A stretch of 64,000 bases of DNA from an uncultured Agathobaculum sp. (GTDB taxonomy: Bacteria; Bacillota; Clostridia; Oscillospirales; Butyricicoccaceae). A model generated the notes under the pieces. It was not told the origin of the DNA, ran no database searches, and was given only the letters and a program-made list of their open reading frames with translations. Positions 1 through 8,431 of this stretch are shown piece after piece. Location: positions 62,001-126,000 of the forward strand of contig NZ_CALWUM010000001.1 in the NCBI RefSeq assembly GCF_944384765.1, in the 5' to 3' direction. Each line of letters starts with the position of its first letter. Within the stretch, counting starts at the first letter, position 1. A program made the translations under genes and the position numbers.

Positions 1-1
1 C

Positions 2-178
2 GAGATCATCGGCGTGGACAGCCTGGGCTTCCTGTCGCTCGAAGCGGCGCACAAGATCGCCGTAGGCTGCCATCTGGGCTTCTGTGACGCCTGCTTCTCG
101 GGCGAGTACCCGATCCCGGTGCCCGAGCAGGCGGAAAAGAATATGTTTGAAAACGAGATCCCGCTCCCCGCTGAATAA
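2..178 (+). CDS. purF: Amidophosphoribosyltransferase PurF, C-terminal end (partial)
   Basis: This is the last 58 residues of a reading frame that enters from the left edge. The segment GFLSLEAAHKI followed by a CDAC pair and FSGEYP matches the C-terminus of Fe-S type PurF, where the two cysteines are cluster ligands. PurF makes 5-phosphoribosylamine from PRPP and glutamine, the first step of purine synthesis. The gene lies 29 bases ahead of a second PurF-like gene in the same operon. The family call rests on the C-terminal signature alone, since the catalytic half is outside the window. Confidence 0.88.
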   Translation, partial: EIIGVDSLGFLSLEAAHKIAVGCHLGFCDACFSGEYPIPVPEQAEKNMFENEIPLPAE

Positions 179-207
179 GGGCTGACGGGCACAGGAGAGG
201 AGTAGTT

Positions 208-1629
208 ATGGGCGGATTTTTCGGCGCCGTCTCCAAGCAGGACTGCGTGCTGGACATCTTTTTCGGTGTGGACTATCACTCCCACCTGGGTACGCGCCGC
301 GGCGGCATGATCCTTTATGACCGCGAACGCGGCTTCCAGCGCCAGATCCACAACATCGAAAACACCCCGTTCCGCACCAAATTTGAAAAGGATTTGGCGG
401 ACTTTTCCGGCTGCAGCGGCATCGGCTGCATCAGCGATACCGACCCGCAGCCGCTGCTCGTGCGCTCGCACCTCGGCCTGTATGCGCTGACCACGGTCGG
501 CATCATCAACAACGCCGAGGAGCTGGTGCGCCGGTATTTTTCCGACCACGGCCATCAGTTCATGGCCATGAGCTCGGGCAAGGTCAACTCCACCGAGCTG
601 GCCGCCGCGCTCATCAACCAGAAGGATGACATTGTCTCGGGCATCCTGCACGCGCAGGAGCTGATCGACGGCTCGCTGACCGTGCTCGTGCTGACCCAGG
701 ACGGCATCATCGCCGCGCGCGACCGCCTCGGCCGCCTGCCCGTGCTGATCGGGCAGAACGAGGACGGCTGCTGCGTCTCGTTCGAGTCCTTTGCTTATCA
801 CAAGCTCGGCTATGCGGACGCTTACGAGCTCGGCCCGCGCGAGGTTGTCCGGGTCACGGCGGACGGGTTTGAAACCCTGTCCCCCGCAGGCAAGGAGATG
901 CGCATCTGCGCCTTCCTCTGGACCTATTACGGCTACCCGAACTCGAATTACGAGGGCGTCAACGTCGAAGTCATGCGCTACCGCAACGGCGCGCTCATGG
1001 CGCGCGACGATAAAAAACGCGGTCTCGCGCAGGATGTGGACTATGTCGCGGGCGTGCCGGATTCCGGCCTGCCGCACGCGATCGGCTACGCCAACGAATG
1101 CGGCAAGCCGTTTGCGCGCCCGTTTGTCAAATATACGCCGACCTGGCCGCGCTCGTTCATGCCGGCCAACCAGAAAATCCGCAACCAGGTCGCCAAGATG
1201 AAGCAGATCCCCGTGCCCGAGCTGATCGAGGGCAAAAAGCTGCTGTTTGTGGACGATTCCATCGTCCGCGGCACCCAGCTGCGCGAAACCGTGGAATTCC
1301 TGTATGAATCCGGCGCAAAGGAAGTGCACATGCGCTCGGCCTGTCCGCCGATCATGTACGGGTGCAAATACCTCAACTTCTCCTCCTCGAATTCCGAGCT
1401 GGAGCTGCTCGCCCGCCGCACCGTGCAGGAGCTTGAGGGCGACGAGGGACAGAAGCACCTGGAGGAATACGCGGACGCCAACACCGAGCGCGGCCAGTGC
1501 ATGCTGAAGACCATCTGTGAAAAGTTCGGCTTCAGCTCGCTGGGCTACCAGTCGCTCGACGGCCTGCTCGAGGCCATCGGCCTGGACCGCGACAAGGTGT
1601 GCACCTATTGCTGGAATGGCAAGGAATAA
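208..1629 (+). CDS. PurF paralogue with an inactivated glutaminase site
   Basis: This 473-residue protein is co-linear with PurF. The phosphoribosyltransferase half looks intact: PDSG near residue 284, a flexible-loop segment RSFMPANQKIRNQVAKMK, the PRPP motif VDDSIVRG near residues 348-355, and cysteines matching the Fe-S ligands including a C-terminal CTYC. The N-terminal amidotransferase half is not intact. The chain starts MGGFFG where PurF has a processed nucleophilic Cys in CGVFG. The GHxRY arginine region reads GIGCIS, and the HNGNL asparagine region reads TVGII. Glutamine hydrolysis is therefore unlikely. It may use free ammonia, act as a partner of the true PurF next door, or be regulatory. 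Family membership is firm and the function is unknown. The ribosome binding site is GGAGAGGAG. Confidence 0.85.
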   Translation: MGGFFGAVSKQDCVLDIFFGVDYHSHLGTRRGGMILYDRERGFQRQIHNIENTPFRTKFEKDLADFSGCSGIGCISDTDPQPLLVRSHLGLYALTTVGIINNAEELVRRYFSDHGHQFMAMSSGKVNSTELAAALINQKDDIVSGILHAQELIDGSLTVLVLTQDGIIAARDRLGRLPVLIGQNEDGCCVSFESFAYHKLGYADAYELGPREVVRVTADGFETLSPAGKEMRICAFLWTYYGYPNSNYEGVNVEVMRYRNGALMARDDKKRGLAQDVDYVAGVPDSGLPHAIGYANECGKPFARPFVKYTPTWPRSFMPANQKIRNQVAKMKQIPVPELIEGKKLLFVDDSIVRGTQLRETVEFLYESGAKEVHMRSACPPIMYGCKYLNFSSSNSELELLARRTVQELEGDEGQKHLEEYADANTERGQCMLKTICEKFGFSSLGYQSLDGLLEAIGLDRDKVCTYCWNGKE

Positions 1630-1690
1630 GCGCTGCGCTGCGTGCGCTGCGGACAGATATCAACAACAAGGGAAAGTGAGAGTGTAACTT

Positions 1691-2728
1691 ATGAGTGAAA
1701 GCCGTTCTGAGAGCTACAAGGCTGCCGGCGTGGACGTAACCGCCGGTTACGAGGCGGTCAAGCTGATGAAGCCGATGGTCGAATCGACCTTCACCAAGGG
1801 CGTTATGGGTACGCTCGGCGGCTTCGGCGGCCTGTTCCGTCCGGATTTCAAGGGCATGGCCGACCCCATCCTGGTCTCGGGCACGGACGGCGTGGGCACC
1901 AAGCTCAAGCTGGCGTTCCTGATGGATAAGCACGACACGGTCGGCATCGACTGTGTGGCCATGTGCGTCAACGACATCGCGTGCTGCGGCGCGCAGCCGC
2001 TGTTCTTCCTGGACTATATCGCGGTCGGCAAGAACCATCCGGCCAAGATCGCGCAGATGGTCTCGGGCATCGCGGAGGGCTGCCGTCAGGCGGGCTGCGC
2101 GCTGATCGGCGGCGAGACCGCCGAAATGCCCGGCTTCTACCCGGAAAACGAGTACGACATGGCCGGCTTCTCGGTCGGCATGGTCGACAAGGAGAAGATG
2201 ATCGACGGCACGACCATCCGCCCGGGCGACGCGCTGATCGGCGTGGCCTCCTCGGGTGTGCACTCCAACGGCTATTCGCTCGTGCGCAAGACGCTCGGCA
2301 TCAATGAAAAGTCCGTGCGCCGCTATATCGACGAGTTCGGCAAGACGCTGGGCGAGGAGCTGCTCACCCCCACCAAGATCTATGTCAAGACCATCCAGTC
2401 GCTCATGGGCAAGGTGGACGTCAAGGGCATCAGCCATATCACGGGCGGCGGCTTCTATGAAAACGTGCCGCGCATGCTGCCCGACCGTATCTGCGCCAAG
2501 ATCGAAAAGGGCGCGCTGCCGGTGCCGCCGGTGTTCGACCTGATCGCAAAGACCGGCAAGATCCCGGAGCGCGATATGTACAACACCTTCAACATGGGCG
2601 CAGGCCTGGTGATCGCGGTTGCGGCGGAGGACGCCTCCCGCGCGGTTGCGGCGATCTCGGCCGCGGGCGAAAAGGCCTACATCATCGGCGAGTGCGTGTC
2701 GGGCGAAAAGGGCGTCGAGCTCGTTTAA
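1691..2728 (+). CDS. purM: Phosphoribosylformylglycinamidine cyclo-ligase (AIR synthetase)
   Basis: PurM closes the imidazole ring of FGAM with ATP to give aminoimidazole ribotide, a cytosolic purine step. The 345-residue length is normal. Typical segments are [11 protein letters not shown] near residue 65, the [18 protein letters not shown] block near residue 97, [11 protein letters not shown] near residue 140, and the C-terminal [15 protein letters not shown]. Start ATG 1691 follows a GGGAAAGTGAG-type site. It is the third gene of the purine operon in this window. Nothing in it looks damaged. Confidence 0.97.
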   Translation: MSESRSESYKAAGVDVTAGYEAVKLMKPMVESTFTKGVMGTLGGFGGLFRPDFKGMADPILVSGTDGVGTKLKLAFLMDKHDTVGIDCVAMCVNDIACCGAQPLFFLDYIAVGKNHPAKIAQMVSGIAEGCRQAGCALIGGETAEMPGFYPENEYDMAGFSVGMVDKEKMIDGTTIRPGDALIGVASSGVHSNGYSLVRKTLGINEKSVRRYIDEFGKTLGEELLTPTKIYVKTIQSLMGKVDVKGISHITGGGFYENVPRMLPDRICAKIEKGALPVPPVFDLIAKTGKIPERDMYNTFNMGAGLVIAVAAEDASRAVAAISAAGEKAYIIGECVSGEKGVELV

Positions 2729-2839
2729 TCCCGATCGAATCGGGACGCACCGGCCCCGTCCGGCCGCGTCCTGACGCAAGGCAATAAGGACAGAGCGCGC
2801 CCGCGCTCTGTTCGGATTTCATGCGCGCTGCGGCGCGAA
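2729..2839 (+). repeat. Three consecutive hairpins between purM and purN
   Basis: The 129-base purM-purN gap holds perfect palindromes at 2729-2745 (TCCCGAT stem) and 2790-2811 (ACAGAGCGCG stem), and a shorter one at 2824-2837 (CGCGC/GCGCG). None has a T-run, so they are more likely RNA stabilisers or REP-like repeats than terminators. The last one is nearly identical to a hairpin ahead of cinA at 19671-19689. Confidence 0.6.
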
Positions 2840-2857
2840 GGATTTAGGAGAGCCAAT

Positions 2858-3490
2858 ATGATCAAGATTGCAGTTTTGGTTTCCGGCGGCGGCACGAACC
2901 TGCAGGCGCTGATCGACGCACAGCAGGCGGGCAAGATCGAAAACGGGCGCATTGCGCTCGTCATCTCGTCCAACCCGCAGGCCTATGCGCTCGAGCGCGC
3001 GGCCGAGGCGGGCATCCCCACGGAGGTGCTGCGCCGGCGCGACTACGACAGCGCGGACGCTTACGCGCACGCGCTCGACGCGCGGCTCCAGGCACAGGAC
3101 ATCGGGCTCGTCGTTCTGGCGGGCTTTATGACCGTCCTGCCGGACAGCTTCTGCCGCGCGTGGGAAAACCGCATCATCAACGTACATCCGTCGCTCATCC
3201 CCTCGTTCTGCGGGGAGGGTTTTTACGGGCTGCATGTGCACGAGGCCGCCCTCGCCAAAGGGGTGAAGGTGACCGGCGCAACCGTGCATTTCGTCTCCGA
3301 AGTGGTAGACGGCGGCGCGATTATCGCGCAAAAAGCCGTCAATGTGGAGGAGGGCGACACGCCCGCGGTGCTCCAGCGCCGCGTGATGGAGCAGGCGGAA
3401 TGGATTTTGCTGCCGCAGGCGGTATCCGACTTCTGCGCCGGACGGCTGACCGTGCGCGGCGCATGGGTCGAACGAAAGGAAAAGGAGTGA
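2858..3490 (+). CDS. purN: Phosphoribosylglycinamide formyltransferase PurN
   Basis: PurN transfers a formyl group from 10-formyltetrahydrofolate to GAR. The protein of 210 residues starts with the signature MIKIAVLVSGGGTNLQAL. It carries INVHPSLIPSF near residues 107-117, which contains the catalytic His of the HPS motif, and TGATVHFVSEVVDGG near residue 137 with its His and Asp. The length is normal. The start follows ATTTAGGAGAGCC. The next gene, purO, begins 7 bases after the stop, so the two are probably translated as a unit. Confidence 0.96.
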   Translation: MIKIAVLVSGGGTNLQALIDAQQAGKIENGRIALVISSNPQAYALERAAEAGIPTEVLRRRDYDSADAYAHALDARLQAQDIGLVVLAGFMTVLPDSFCRAWENRIINVHPSLIPSFCGEGFYGLHVHEAALAKGVKVTGATVHFVSEVVDGGAIIAQKAVNVEEGDTPAVLQRRVMEQAEWILLPQAVSDFCAGRLTVRGAWVERKEKE

Positions 3491-3497
3491 CAGCAGT

Positions 3498-4223
3498 ATG
3501 AGCAAAAATGTGTTTGACATCAGCACCGAGCTGATGAGCAATGCTTATCCGGGCCGCGGCATTATTTTCGGCCGCACACTGGATAACAAGCAGAACGTGG
3601 TCGCGTACTTCATCATGGGCCGCTCGGAAAACAGCCGCAACCGCGTGTTCGTCGAAACCGAGGACGGCATCCGCACCGAGGCGTATGACCCCGCCAAGAT
3701 GACCGACCCCTCGCTGATCATCTATCATCCGGTGCGCCAGTGCGGCGGCAAGCTGGTCGTCACCAACGGCGACCAGACCGACACGATCTGCGACTACCTG
3801 AAACAGGGCAAGAGCTATATCGACGCGCTGCGCACCCGCCAGTTCGAGCCGGATGCGCCCAACTACACCTCGCGCATCTCGGGTGTGATCAATGAGGACG
3901 GCTCGTACAGCCTGTCCATCCTCAAGAACTTCACCTCGGACCGCACCTCGAACAAGCGCTTTTTCTATGAGTACGACAAGCCGGTGCCCGGCCTCGGCCA
4001 CTTCATCCACACCTATCAGTGCGACGGCGACCCGCTGCCGCCCTTCCGCGGCGAGCCCAAGTGCATCCGCATCGAAAAGCCCATCAAGCAGTTCACCGAA
4101 ATGCTGTGGAACAGCATGAACGAGCAGAACAAGGTTTCCCTGTTCGTGCGCTATATTGATCTGGCAACCGGCGCATACTGGCAGGAGATCCGCAACAAGC
4201 ATGAGGAGGGCAAAAACGCATGA
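3498..4223 (+). CDS. purO: IMP cyclohydrolase, archaeal PurO type
   Basis: This 241-residue protein matches the stand-alone IMP cyclohydrolase family. The N-terminal YPGRGIIFGRT block is followed by YFIMGRSENSRNRVF. The enzyme closes FAICAR to IMP, the last step of the pathway, a job most bacteria give to the N-terminal half of bifunctional PurH. The next gene supplies only the other PurH activity, which supports the assignment. The stop overlaps the next start by four bases (ATGA), indicating translational coupling. Presence of this type in Clostridia is known; distribution in this lineage cannot be judged here. Confidence 0.9.
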   Translation: MSKNVFDISTELMSNAYPGRGIIFGRTLDNKQNVVAYFIMGRSENSRNRVFVETEDGIRTEAYDPAKMTDPSLIIYHPVRQCGGKLVVTNGDQTDTICDYLKQGKSYIDALRTRQFEPDAPNYTSRISGVINEDGSYSLSILKNFTSDRTSNKRFFYEYDKPVPGLGHFIHTYQCDGDPLPPFRGEPKCIRIEKPIKQFTEMLWNSMNEQNKVSLFVRYIDLATGAYWQEIRNKHEEGKNA

Positions 4224-5395
4224 AGGAACTCGCACTCAAATACGGCTGCAACCCCAACCAGAAGCCTGCGCGCATCTTTATGACCGAGGGCGAGTTGCCG
4301 ATCGAGGTATTAAACGGCAAGCCGGGCTATATCAATTTCTGCGACGCTTTCAACTCCTGGCAGCTGGTCAAGGCGCTCAAAAAGGCGACCGGTATGCCGG
4401 CAGCGGCGTCCTTCAAGCACGTCTCGCCCGCGGGCGCGGCGCTTGGCAAGCCGCTGACCGAGATCGAAAAGCAGATGTACTTTGTCGAGGCTGACCACGA
4501 CCTGTCCCCCATCGCGTGCGCCTACATCCGCGCGCGCGGCGCGGACCGTCTGTGCTCTTACGGCGACTGGGCGGCCCTGTCCGATGTCTGCGATGCGGAC
4601 ACTGCAAACTACCTCAAGCACGAGGTGTCGGACGGCATCATCGCCCCGGGCTACACGGATGAGGCGCTCGAAATTCTGAAAACCAAGCGCAAGGGCGGCT
4701 ACAATGTCGTCAAGATCGACCCGGACTATGTGCCGAAGCCGATCGAGCAGCGCGATATTTTCGGCATCCGCTTTGAGCAGGGCTACAATGACTATGAGAT
4801 TAACGAAAGCCTGCTTAACAACATTGTCACCGAGAACAAGGAACTGCCTGAGAGTGCCAAGCACGACATGATCCTCGCACTGATCACGCTCAAATACACC
4901 CAGTCCAACTCGGTCTGCTACGTCAAGGACGGCATGACCATCGGCGTGGGCGCGGGCCAGCAGAGCCGCATCCACTGCACGCGCCTGGCGGGCAACAAGG
5001 CGGACAACTGGTTCCTGCGCCAGCATCCCAAGGTGCTCGGCCTGCAGTTTGTCGACGGCATCCGCCGTCCGGACCGCGACAACGCGATCGATGTATATAC
5101 CTCGGATGAATACGAGGATGTGCTCGCGGACGGCGTGTGGCAGAACACCTTCAAGGTCAAACCCGAGGTGCTGACCGCAGAGGAGAAAAAGGCGTGGATC
5201 GCAAAGAACACCGGCGTGACCGTGGGTTCGGATGCGTTCTTCCCGTTCGGCGACAACGTCGAGCGCGCGCGCAAATCGGGCGTGCAGTATATTGTGCAGC
5301 CGGGCGGCTCGATCCGCGACGACAACGTGATCGAAACCGCCAATAAATACGGCATCGTCATGGCGTTTACGGGCATGCGCCTGTTCCACCATTGA
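4220..5395 (+). CDS. purH: AICAR formyltransferase, stand-alone (PurH transformylase domain only)
   Basis: This 391-residue protein corresponds to the AICAR transformylase half of PurH, without the N-terminal cyclohydrolase domain. The Lys-His catalytic pair appears in FKHVSPAG near residues 64-71. Further family segments are LKYTQSNSVCYVKDGMTIG near residue 224, GAGQQSRIHCTRLAG, and a C-terminal QPGGSIRDDNVI. It formylates AICAR to FAICAR with 10-formyltetrahydrofolate and passes it to the cyclohydrolase coded just upstream. The four-base overlap with purO fits a split PurH made as two coupled subunits. Its stop also overlaps the following start by one base. Confidence 0.93.
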   Translation: MKELALKYGCNPNQKPARIFMTEGELPIEVLNGKPGYINFCDAFNSWQLVKALKKATGMPAAASFKHVSPAGAALGKPLTEIEKQMYFVEADHDLSPIACAYIRARGADRLCSYGDWAALSDVCDADTANYLKHEVSDGIIAPGYTDEALEILKTKRKGGYNVVKIDPDYVPKPIEQRDIFGIRFEQGYNDYEINESLLNNIVTENKELPESAKHDMILALITLKYTQSNSVCYVKDGMTIGVGAGQQSRIHCTRLAGNKADNWFLRQHPKVLGLQFVDGIRRPDRDNAIDVYTSDEYEDVLADGVWQNTFKVKPEVLTAEEKKAWIAKNTGVTVGSDAFFPFGDNVERARKSGVQYIVQPGGSIRDDNVIETANKYGIVMAFTGMRLFHH

Positions 5396-5979
5396 TGTTT
5401 GAACAAAATCCCGCAGCCGCGGCAAGCTGGACGCTGATCGCACTCATCGTGCAGCTCGCCGCGGGCGTTTGTATGGAGGCAGTCGGGCACACAGCCGGTT
5501 TTGTGCTGCTGCTCGTGTGCTGGCTGCTCAATGCGTATGCAGCCTGCCGTCTGCGCAGCCCGGCGCCGCTTGCGGCGTCGATCGCAGGCGCGGTGTTCGC
5601 CGCGCTCTGTCTCGGCGGCCTCTCGGCCGGCTGGGTAGGCAGCATGTTGTCCAACCTGCTGTTCCTGCTGTTTTATCTGCCGCTGCAAAACCGCTTTGAC
5701 CGTGCGCTTGCTGCGGCGGATGTCTCCAAGGGCACCCGCATGATCGGCCGGATGTGGTCTTATGCCACGCTCGTGCAGCGCGGCGCGTCCATGCTGGGCT
5801 TTGCCCCGCTGTTTGCCGGACAGGACGTCCTGTCCGCCCAGCAGGGCAGCTACACCCCGCTGTTCACCTTGCAGCTTGCGCTGGAGGTAATCGCGCTCAT
5901 TGCAGCGGTGCTTTCGTACATCTGGATGGTGCGGTACCTGTGGCGCGTGCGCGGGCTGCTGAAGGAGGAGGCGTCATGA
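5395..5979 (+). CDS. Multi-pass membrane protein of unknown function (purine operon, first)
   Basis: This 194-residue protein is not recognised. It has about five hydrophobic segments, roughly at residues 12-30, 34-52, 58-100, 125-145 and 158-182, with positive loops such as RNRFDR and a basic C-terminus. ATG 5395 overlaps the purH stop by one base, and its own stop overlaps the next start by four bases, so it is translationally coupled on both sides. The placement between purH and purD suggests a role tied to purine supply, for example transport or membrane tethering of enzymes, but no motif supports a specific function. Confidence 0.7.
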   Translation: MFEQNPAAAASWTLIALIVQLAAGVCMEAVGHTAGFVLLLVCWLLNAYAACRLRSPAPLAASIAGAVFAALCLGGLSAGWVGSMLSNLLFLLFYLPLQNRFDRALAAADVSKGTRMIGRMWSYATLVQRGASMLGFAPLFAGQDVLSAQQGSYTPLFTLQLALEVIALIAAVLSYIWMVRYLWRVRGLLKEEAS

Positions 5980-6488
5980 CCGGATTGACCCATTTTCAAG
6001 GCCGCCTGCTTCTCGGCGTGGGCGCGGCGGTGATGATCGCCCTGCCCGGCAACTGGATGATGCAGCTGGCGGCGTTCGCGCTGCTCTCCGCCGGGGCGCT
6101 GGCCTGGCAGGATGCCGCGCGCTGGTTCTTTTACGCGAGCATCGCGGCGGACGTGATGATCTTTTTCGTCCTGCTCGGCGGCACCCCCGTGCTGGGTGCC
6201 GGGTTGGCGCACACGATCGCCGCCACCGCAGGCGATGTGGTGCAGTGGATCACCGGCTGTCTGCTGCTGCGCGCCAGCGCCGCCGTGATGGCGGCGGATG
6301 GCCGGCGCACCGCGCCCGAGTGGCTCGCCCTGCTCGTCTGGAGTGCGGGCTGCCTGTTCCCCATCCTGTCTGCCTGCATGGGCGTCAACGCGCTGGCAGC
6401 GCAGTGGATCGGCCTGCTCGCCCCCATTCTGCAAGGACTGGGCACGCTGCTGCTGATCGTGGACGCCCTGTTCCGCATGCGCAAATAA
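5976..6488 (+). CDS. Multi-pass membrane protein of unknown function (purine operon, second)
   Basis: This 170-residue, very hydrophobic protein is not recognised. Membrane spans are visible around residues 10-30, 34-50, 52-72, 80-100, 112-130 and 140-163. It starts at ATG 5976 inside the end of the previous gene, after a GAAGGAGGAG site within that gene. The long upstream extension of this frame has no better start. With the preceding gene it forms a coupled pair of small membrane proteins inside the purine operon. A two-subunit complex is plausible but is inference from position only. Confidence 0.68.
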   Translation: MTGLTHFQGRLLLGVGAAVMIALPGNWMMQLAAFALLSAGALAWQDAARWFFYASIAADVMIFFVLLGGTPVLGAGLAHTIAATAGDVVQWITGCLLLRASAAVMAADGRRTAPEWLALLVWSAGCLFPILSACMGVNALAAQWIGLLAPILQGLGTLLLIVDALFRMRK

Positions 6489-6514
6489 ACGATCCGTTTG
6501 GAAGGAGATAACTC

Positions 6515-7765
6515 ATGAAGGTTCTCGTCATTGGCGGCGGCGGCCGTGAGCACGCCATCGTCCATACCTTAAAGAAAAGCCCCAAGGTGGACCATATCTG
6601 GTGCGCGCCGGGCAACGGCGGTATCGCACAGGAGGCTGAGTGCGTGGACATCAAGGCCACGGACATCGACGGCGTGGTTGCCTTTGCCAAGGCGCACCAA
6701 CCCGACCTTGTGATGGTCGCACCGGACGACCCGCTTGCGCTCGGCATGGTGGATGCGCTCGAGGAAGCGGGCATCCGCGCGTTTGGCCCGCGCAAAAACG
6801 CAGCCATCATCGAAGGCTCCAAGTCCTTTGCCAAAGAGCTGATGAAAAAATACAATATCCCCACTGCGGCCTATGCGGTGTTTGAGGATTCCGCGCAGGC
6901 GATCGACTACATCCGCGCGCAGGGTGCGCCGATCGTTGTCAAGGCGGACGGTTTGGCGCTCGGCAAGGGTGTCACGGTCGCCATGACCGAGGAAGAGGCT
7001 ATCGCCGCGGTCAAGGACGCGATCGACGGCCACGCCTTCGGCGGCGCGGGCGCGCGCGTGGTCATCGAGGAATACCTGACCGGCCCCGAGGTGTCCGTGC
7101 TCGCGTTTGTCGATGGCAAGCACCTCAAAACCATGCCCTCGGCGCAGGACCACAAGCGCGCCTACGACCATGATGAGGGCCCGAACACGGGCGGCATGGG
7201 CGCGTTCTCGCCCTCGCGCTATTACACCGAGAACGTAGCACAGACCTGCATGGAGACCATTTTTAAGCCCACAGTCGCGGCCATGGCGCAGGAGGGCCGT
7301 CCGTTCAAGGGTGTGCTGTACTTTGGCCTGATGCTGACGCCCAAGGGCCCGCGCGTGATCGAGTACAACGCGCGCTTTGGCGACCCGGAGACCCAGGCTG
7401 TGCTCTCGCGCCTGGAAACCGACCTGTACGATATTTTTAACGCGGTTATTGACGAAAAACTCGACCAGATCGAGATCAAGTGGGCGGACAACGCCGCGTG
7501 CTGCGTGTGCATGGCCTCGGGCGGCTACCCCAAGGCCTATGAAAAGGGCAAGGAGATCACCGGCCTGGACTACGTGACCGACTCGTTCGTGTTCCACGCG
7601 GGCACGGCGGTCAAGGACGGCAAGTTCGTCACGAGCGGCGGCCGTGTGCTCGGCGTGACCGCAACCGCGAAAACGCTGGACGAGGCCATCCGCAAGGCTT
7701 ATGCAGACGTGCACAAGATCCACTTTGACAAAGCGCATTTCCGCACGGATATTGGAGTGAAATAA
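6515..7765 (+). CDS. purD: Phosphoribosylamine-glycine ligase (GAR synthetase)
   Basis: PurD joins glycine to phosphoribosylamine with ATP. The 416-residue protein begins MKVLVIGGGGREHAIV, the classic PurD N-terminus. It continues with ATP-grasp segments VVKADGLALGKGV near residue 141 and VIEEYLTGPEVSVL near residue 184, the DHKRAYDHDEGPNTGGMG block near residue 212, and the metal-binding EYNARFGDPETQ near residue 285. The ribosome binding site is GGAAGGAGA. It is the last recognisable purine gene here, followed two bases later by an unknown gene. Confidence 0.97.
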   Translation: MKVLVIGGGGREHAIVHTLKKSPKVDHIWCAPGNGGIAQEAECVDIKATDIDGVVAFAKAHQPDLVMVAPDDPLALGMVDALEEAGIRAFGPRKNAAIIEGSKSFAKELMKKYNIPTAAYAVFEDSAQAIDYIRAQGAPIVVKADGLALGKGVTVAMTEEEAIAAVKDAIDGHAFGGAGARVVIEEYLTGPEVSVLAFVDGKHLKTMPSAQDHKRAYDHDEGPNTGGMGAFSPSRYYTENVAQTCMETIFKPTVAAMAQEGRPFKGVLYFGLMLTPKGPRVIEYNARFGDPETQAVLSRLETDLYDIFNAVIDEKLDQIEIKWADNAACCVCMASGGYPKAYEKGKEITGLDYVTDSFVFHAGTAVKDGKFVTSGGRVLGVTATAKTLDEAIRKAYADVHKIHFDKAHFRTDIGVK

Positions 7766-7767
7766 GG

Positions 7768-8289
7768 ATGAAAGCAGAAAAACAGAATCAAATTTTGGGC
7801 TGCATGGCCGATGTGCTGAACCAGAACGGCTTCCGTGCCGAGGTCATGACCAAGGAAGGCGCACCCACGCTGCTGCGCTGCGAGGCCGCGCGTCAGGGCA
7901 AGGTCGCCAAAGATGTAGTGATCGAGTGCTGCTTTATCCCGATGCAGCTGCCCGAGGAGGATATGGGCCTGCTGCAGTTTTTCGTCACCTTGTTCCAGGG
8001 CGCGCCGGATATGCACGCAAACCAGCTGCGCCGCGCCTGCGCTTACTGCAACGATTTCTGCGCGCTCGGTGCGTTCGGCTTTTTCGAGCAGGCGGGCCAG
8101 ATCTACCTCAAGCACAACACTTTGCTGGACGGCTCGCTCGACCTCGAGAAAAACATCACCTTTGTGGCGGATAATATCTCGGTGCTGCTCGCGGCGGTCG
8201 GCCGGTTTATCGACGGTCTCGCGCAGGTCGCCTATGCAGGCATGACGCTCGAAGCGGTCATCGATCAGGAACTGTTCCCTAAAATGTAA
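7768..8289 (+). CDS. Hypothetical protein, possibly YbjN-like fold
   Basis: This soluble 173-residue protein starts two bases after purD, so it is co-transcribed with it. There is no signal peptide or membrane span. The layout of a short N-terminal segment, a central hydrophobic LLQFFVTLF strand-like region, an NQLRRACAYCNDF helix and a C-terminal FIDGLAQVAYAGMTLE helix is reminiscent of YbjN-type sensory or chaperone-like proteins. This is a weak resemblance only. A strong terminator follows at 8319-8353, so it closes the purine operon. Confidence 0.65.
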   Translation: MKAEKQNQILGCMADVLNQNGFRAEVMTKEGAPTLLRCEAARQGKVAKDVVIECCFIPMQLPEEDMGLLQFFVTLFQGAPDMHANQLRRACAYCNDFCALGAFGFFEQAGQIYLKHNTLLDGSLDLEKNITFVADNISVLLAAVGRFIDGLAQVAYAGMTLEAVIDQELFPKM

Positions 8290-8318
8290 GCGCAGCCGTA
8301 ACCCGGCTGCGGGCATAC

Positions 8319-8353
8319 GAAAAGCGCGTCCGGAAATCCGGACGCGCTTTTTT
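8319..8353. terminator. Terminator closing the purine operon, convergent with the dehydrogenase operon
   Basis: A stem of about 14 pairs (AAAGCGCGTCCGG with its complement, AAAT loop) is flanked by A- and T-runs, so it can work in both directions between two convergent operons. Confidence 0.9.
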
Positions 8354-8431
8354 GCGTCTGACGCAGCAGGGGCGCTGCGGAAAACCGCTTCTCCCCTGCC
8401 GTCTGTGTATGCTGATGAAACCAGGTTTCGC

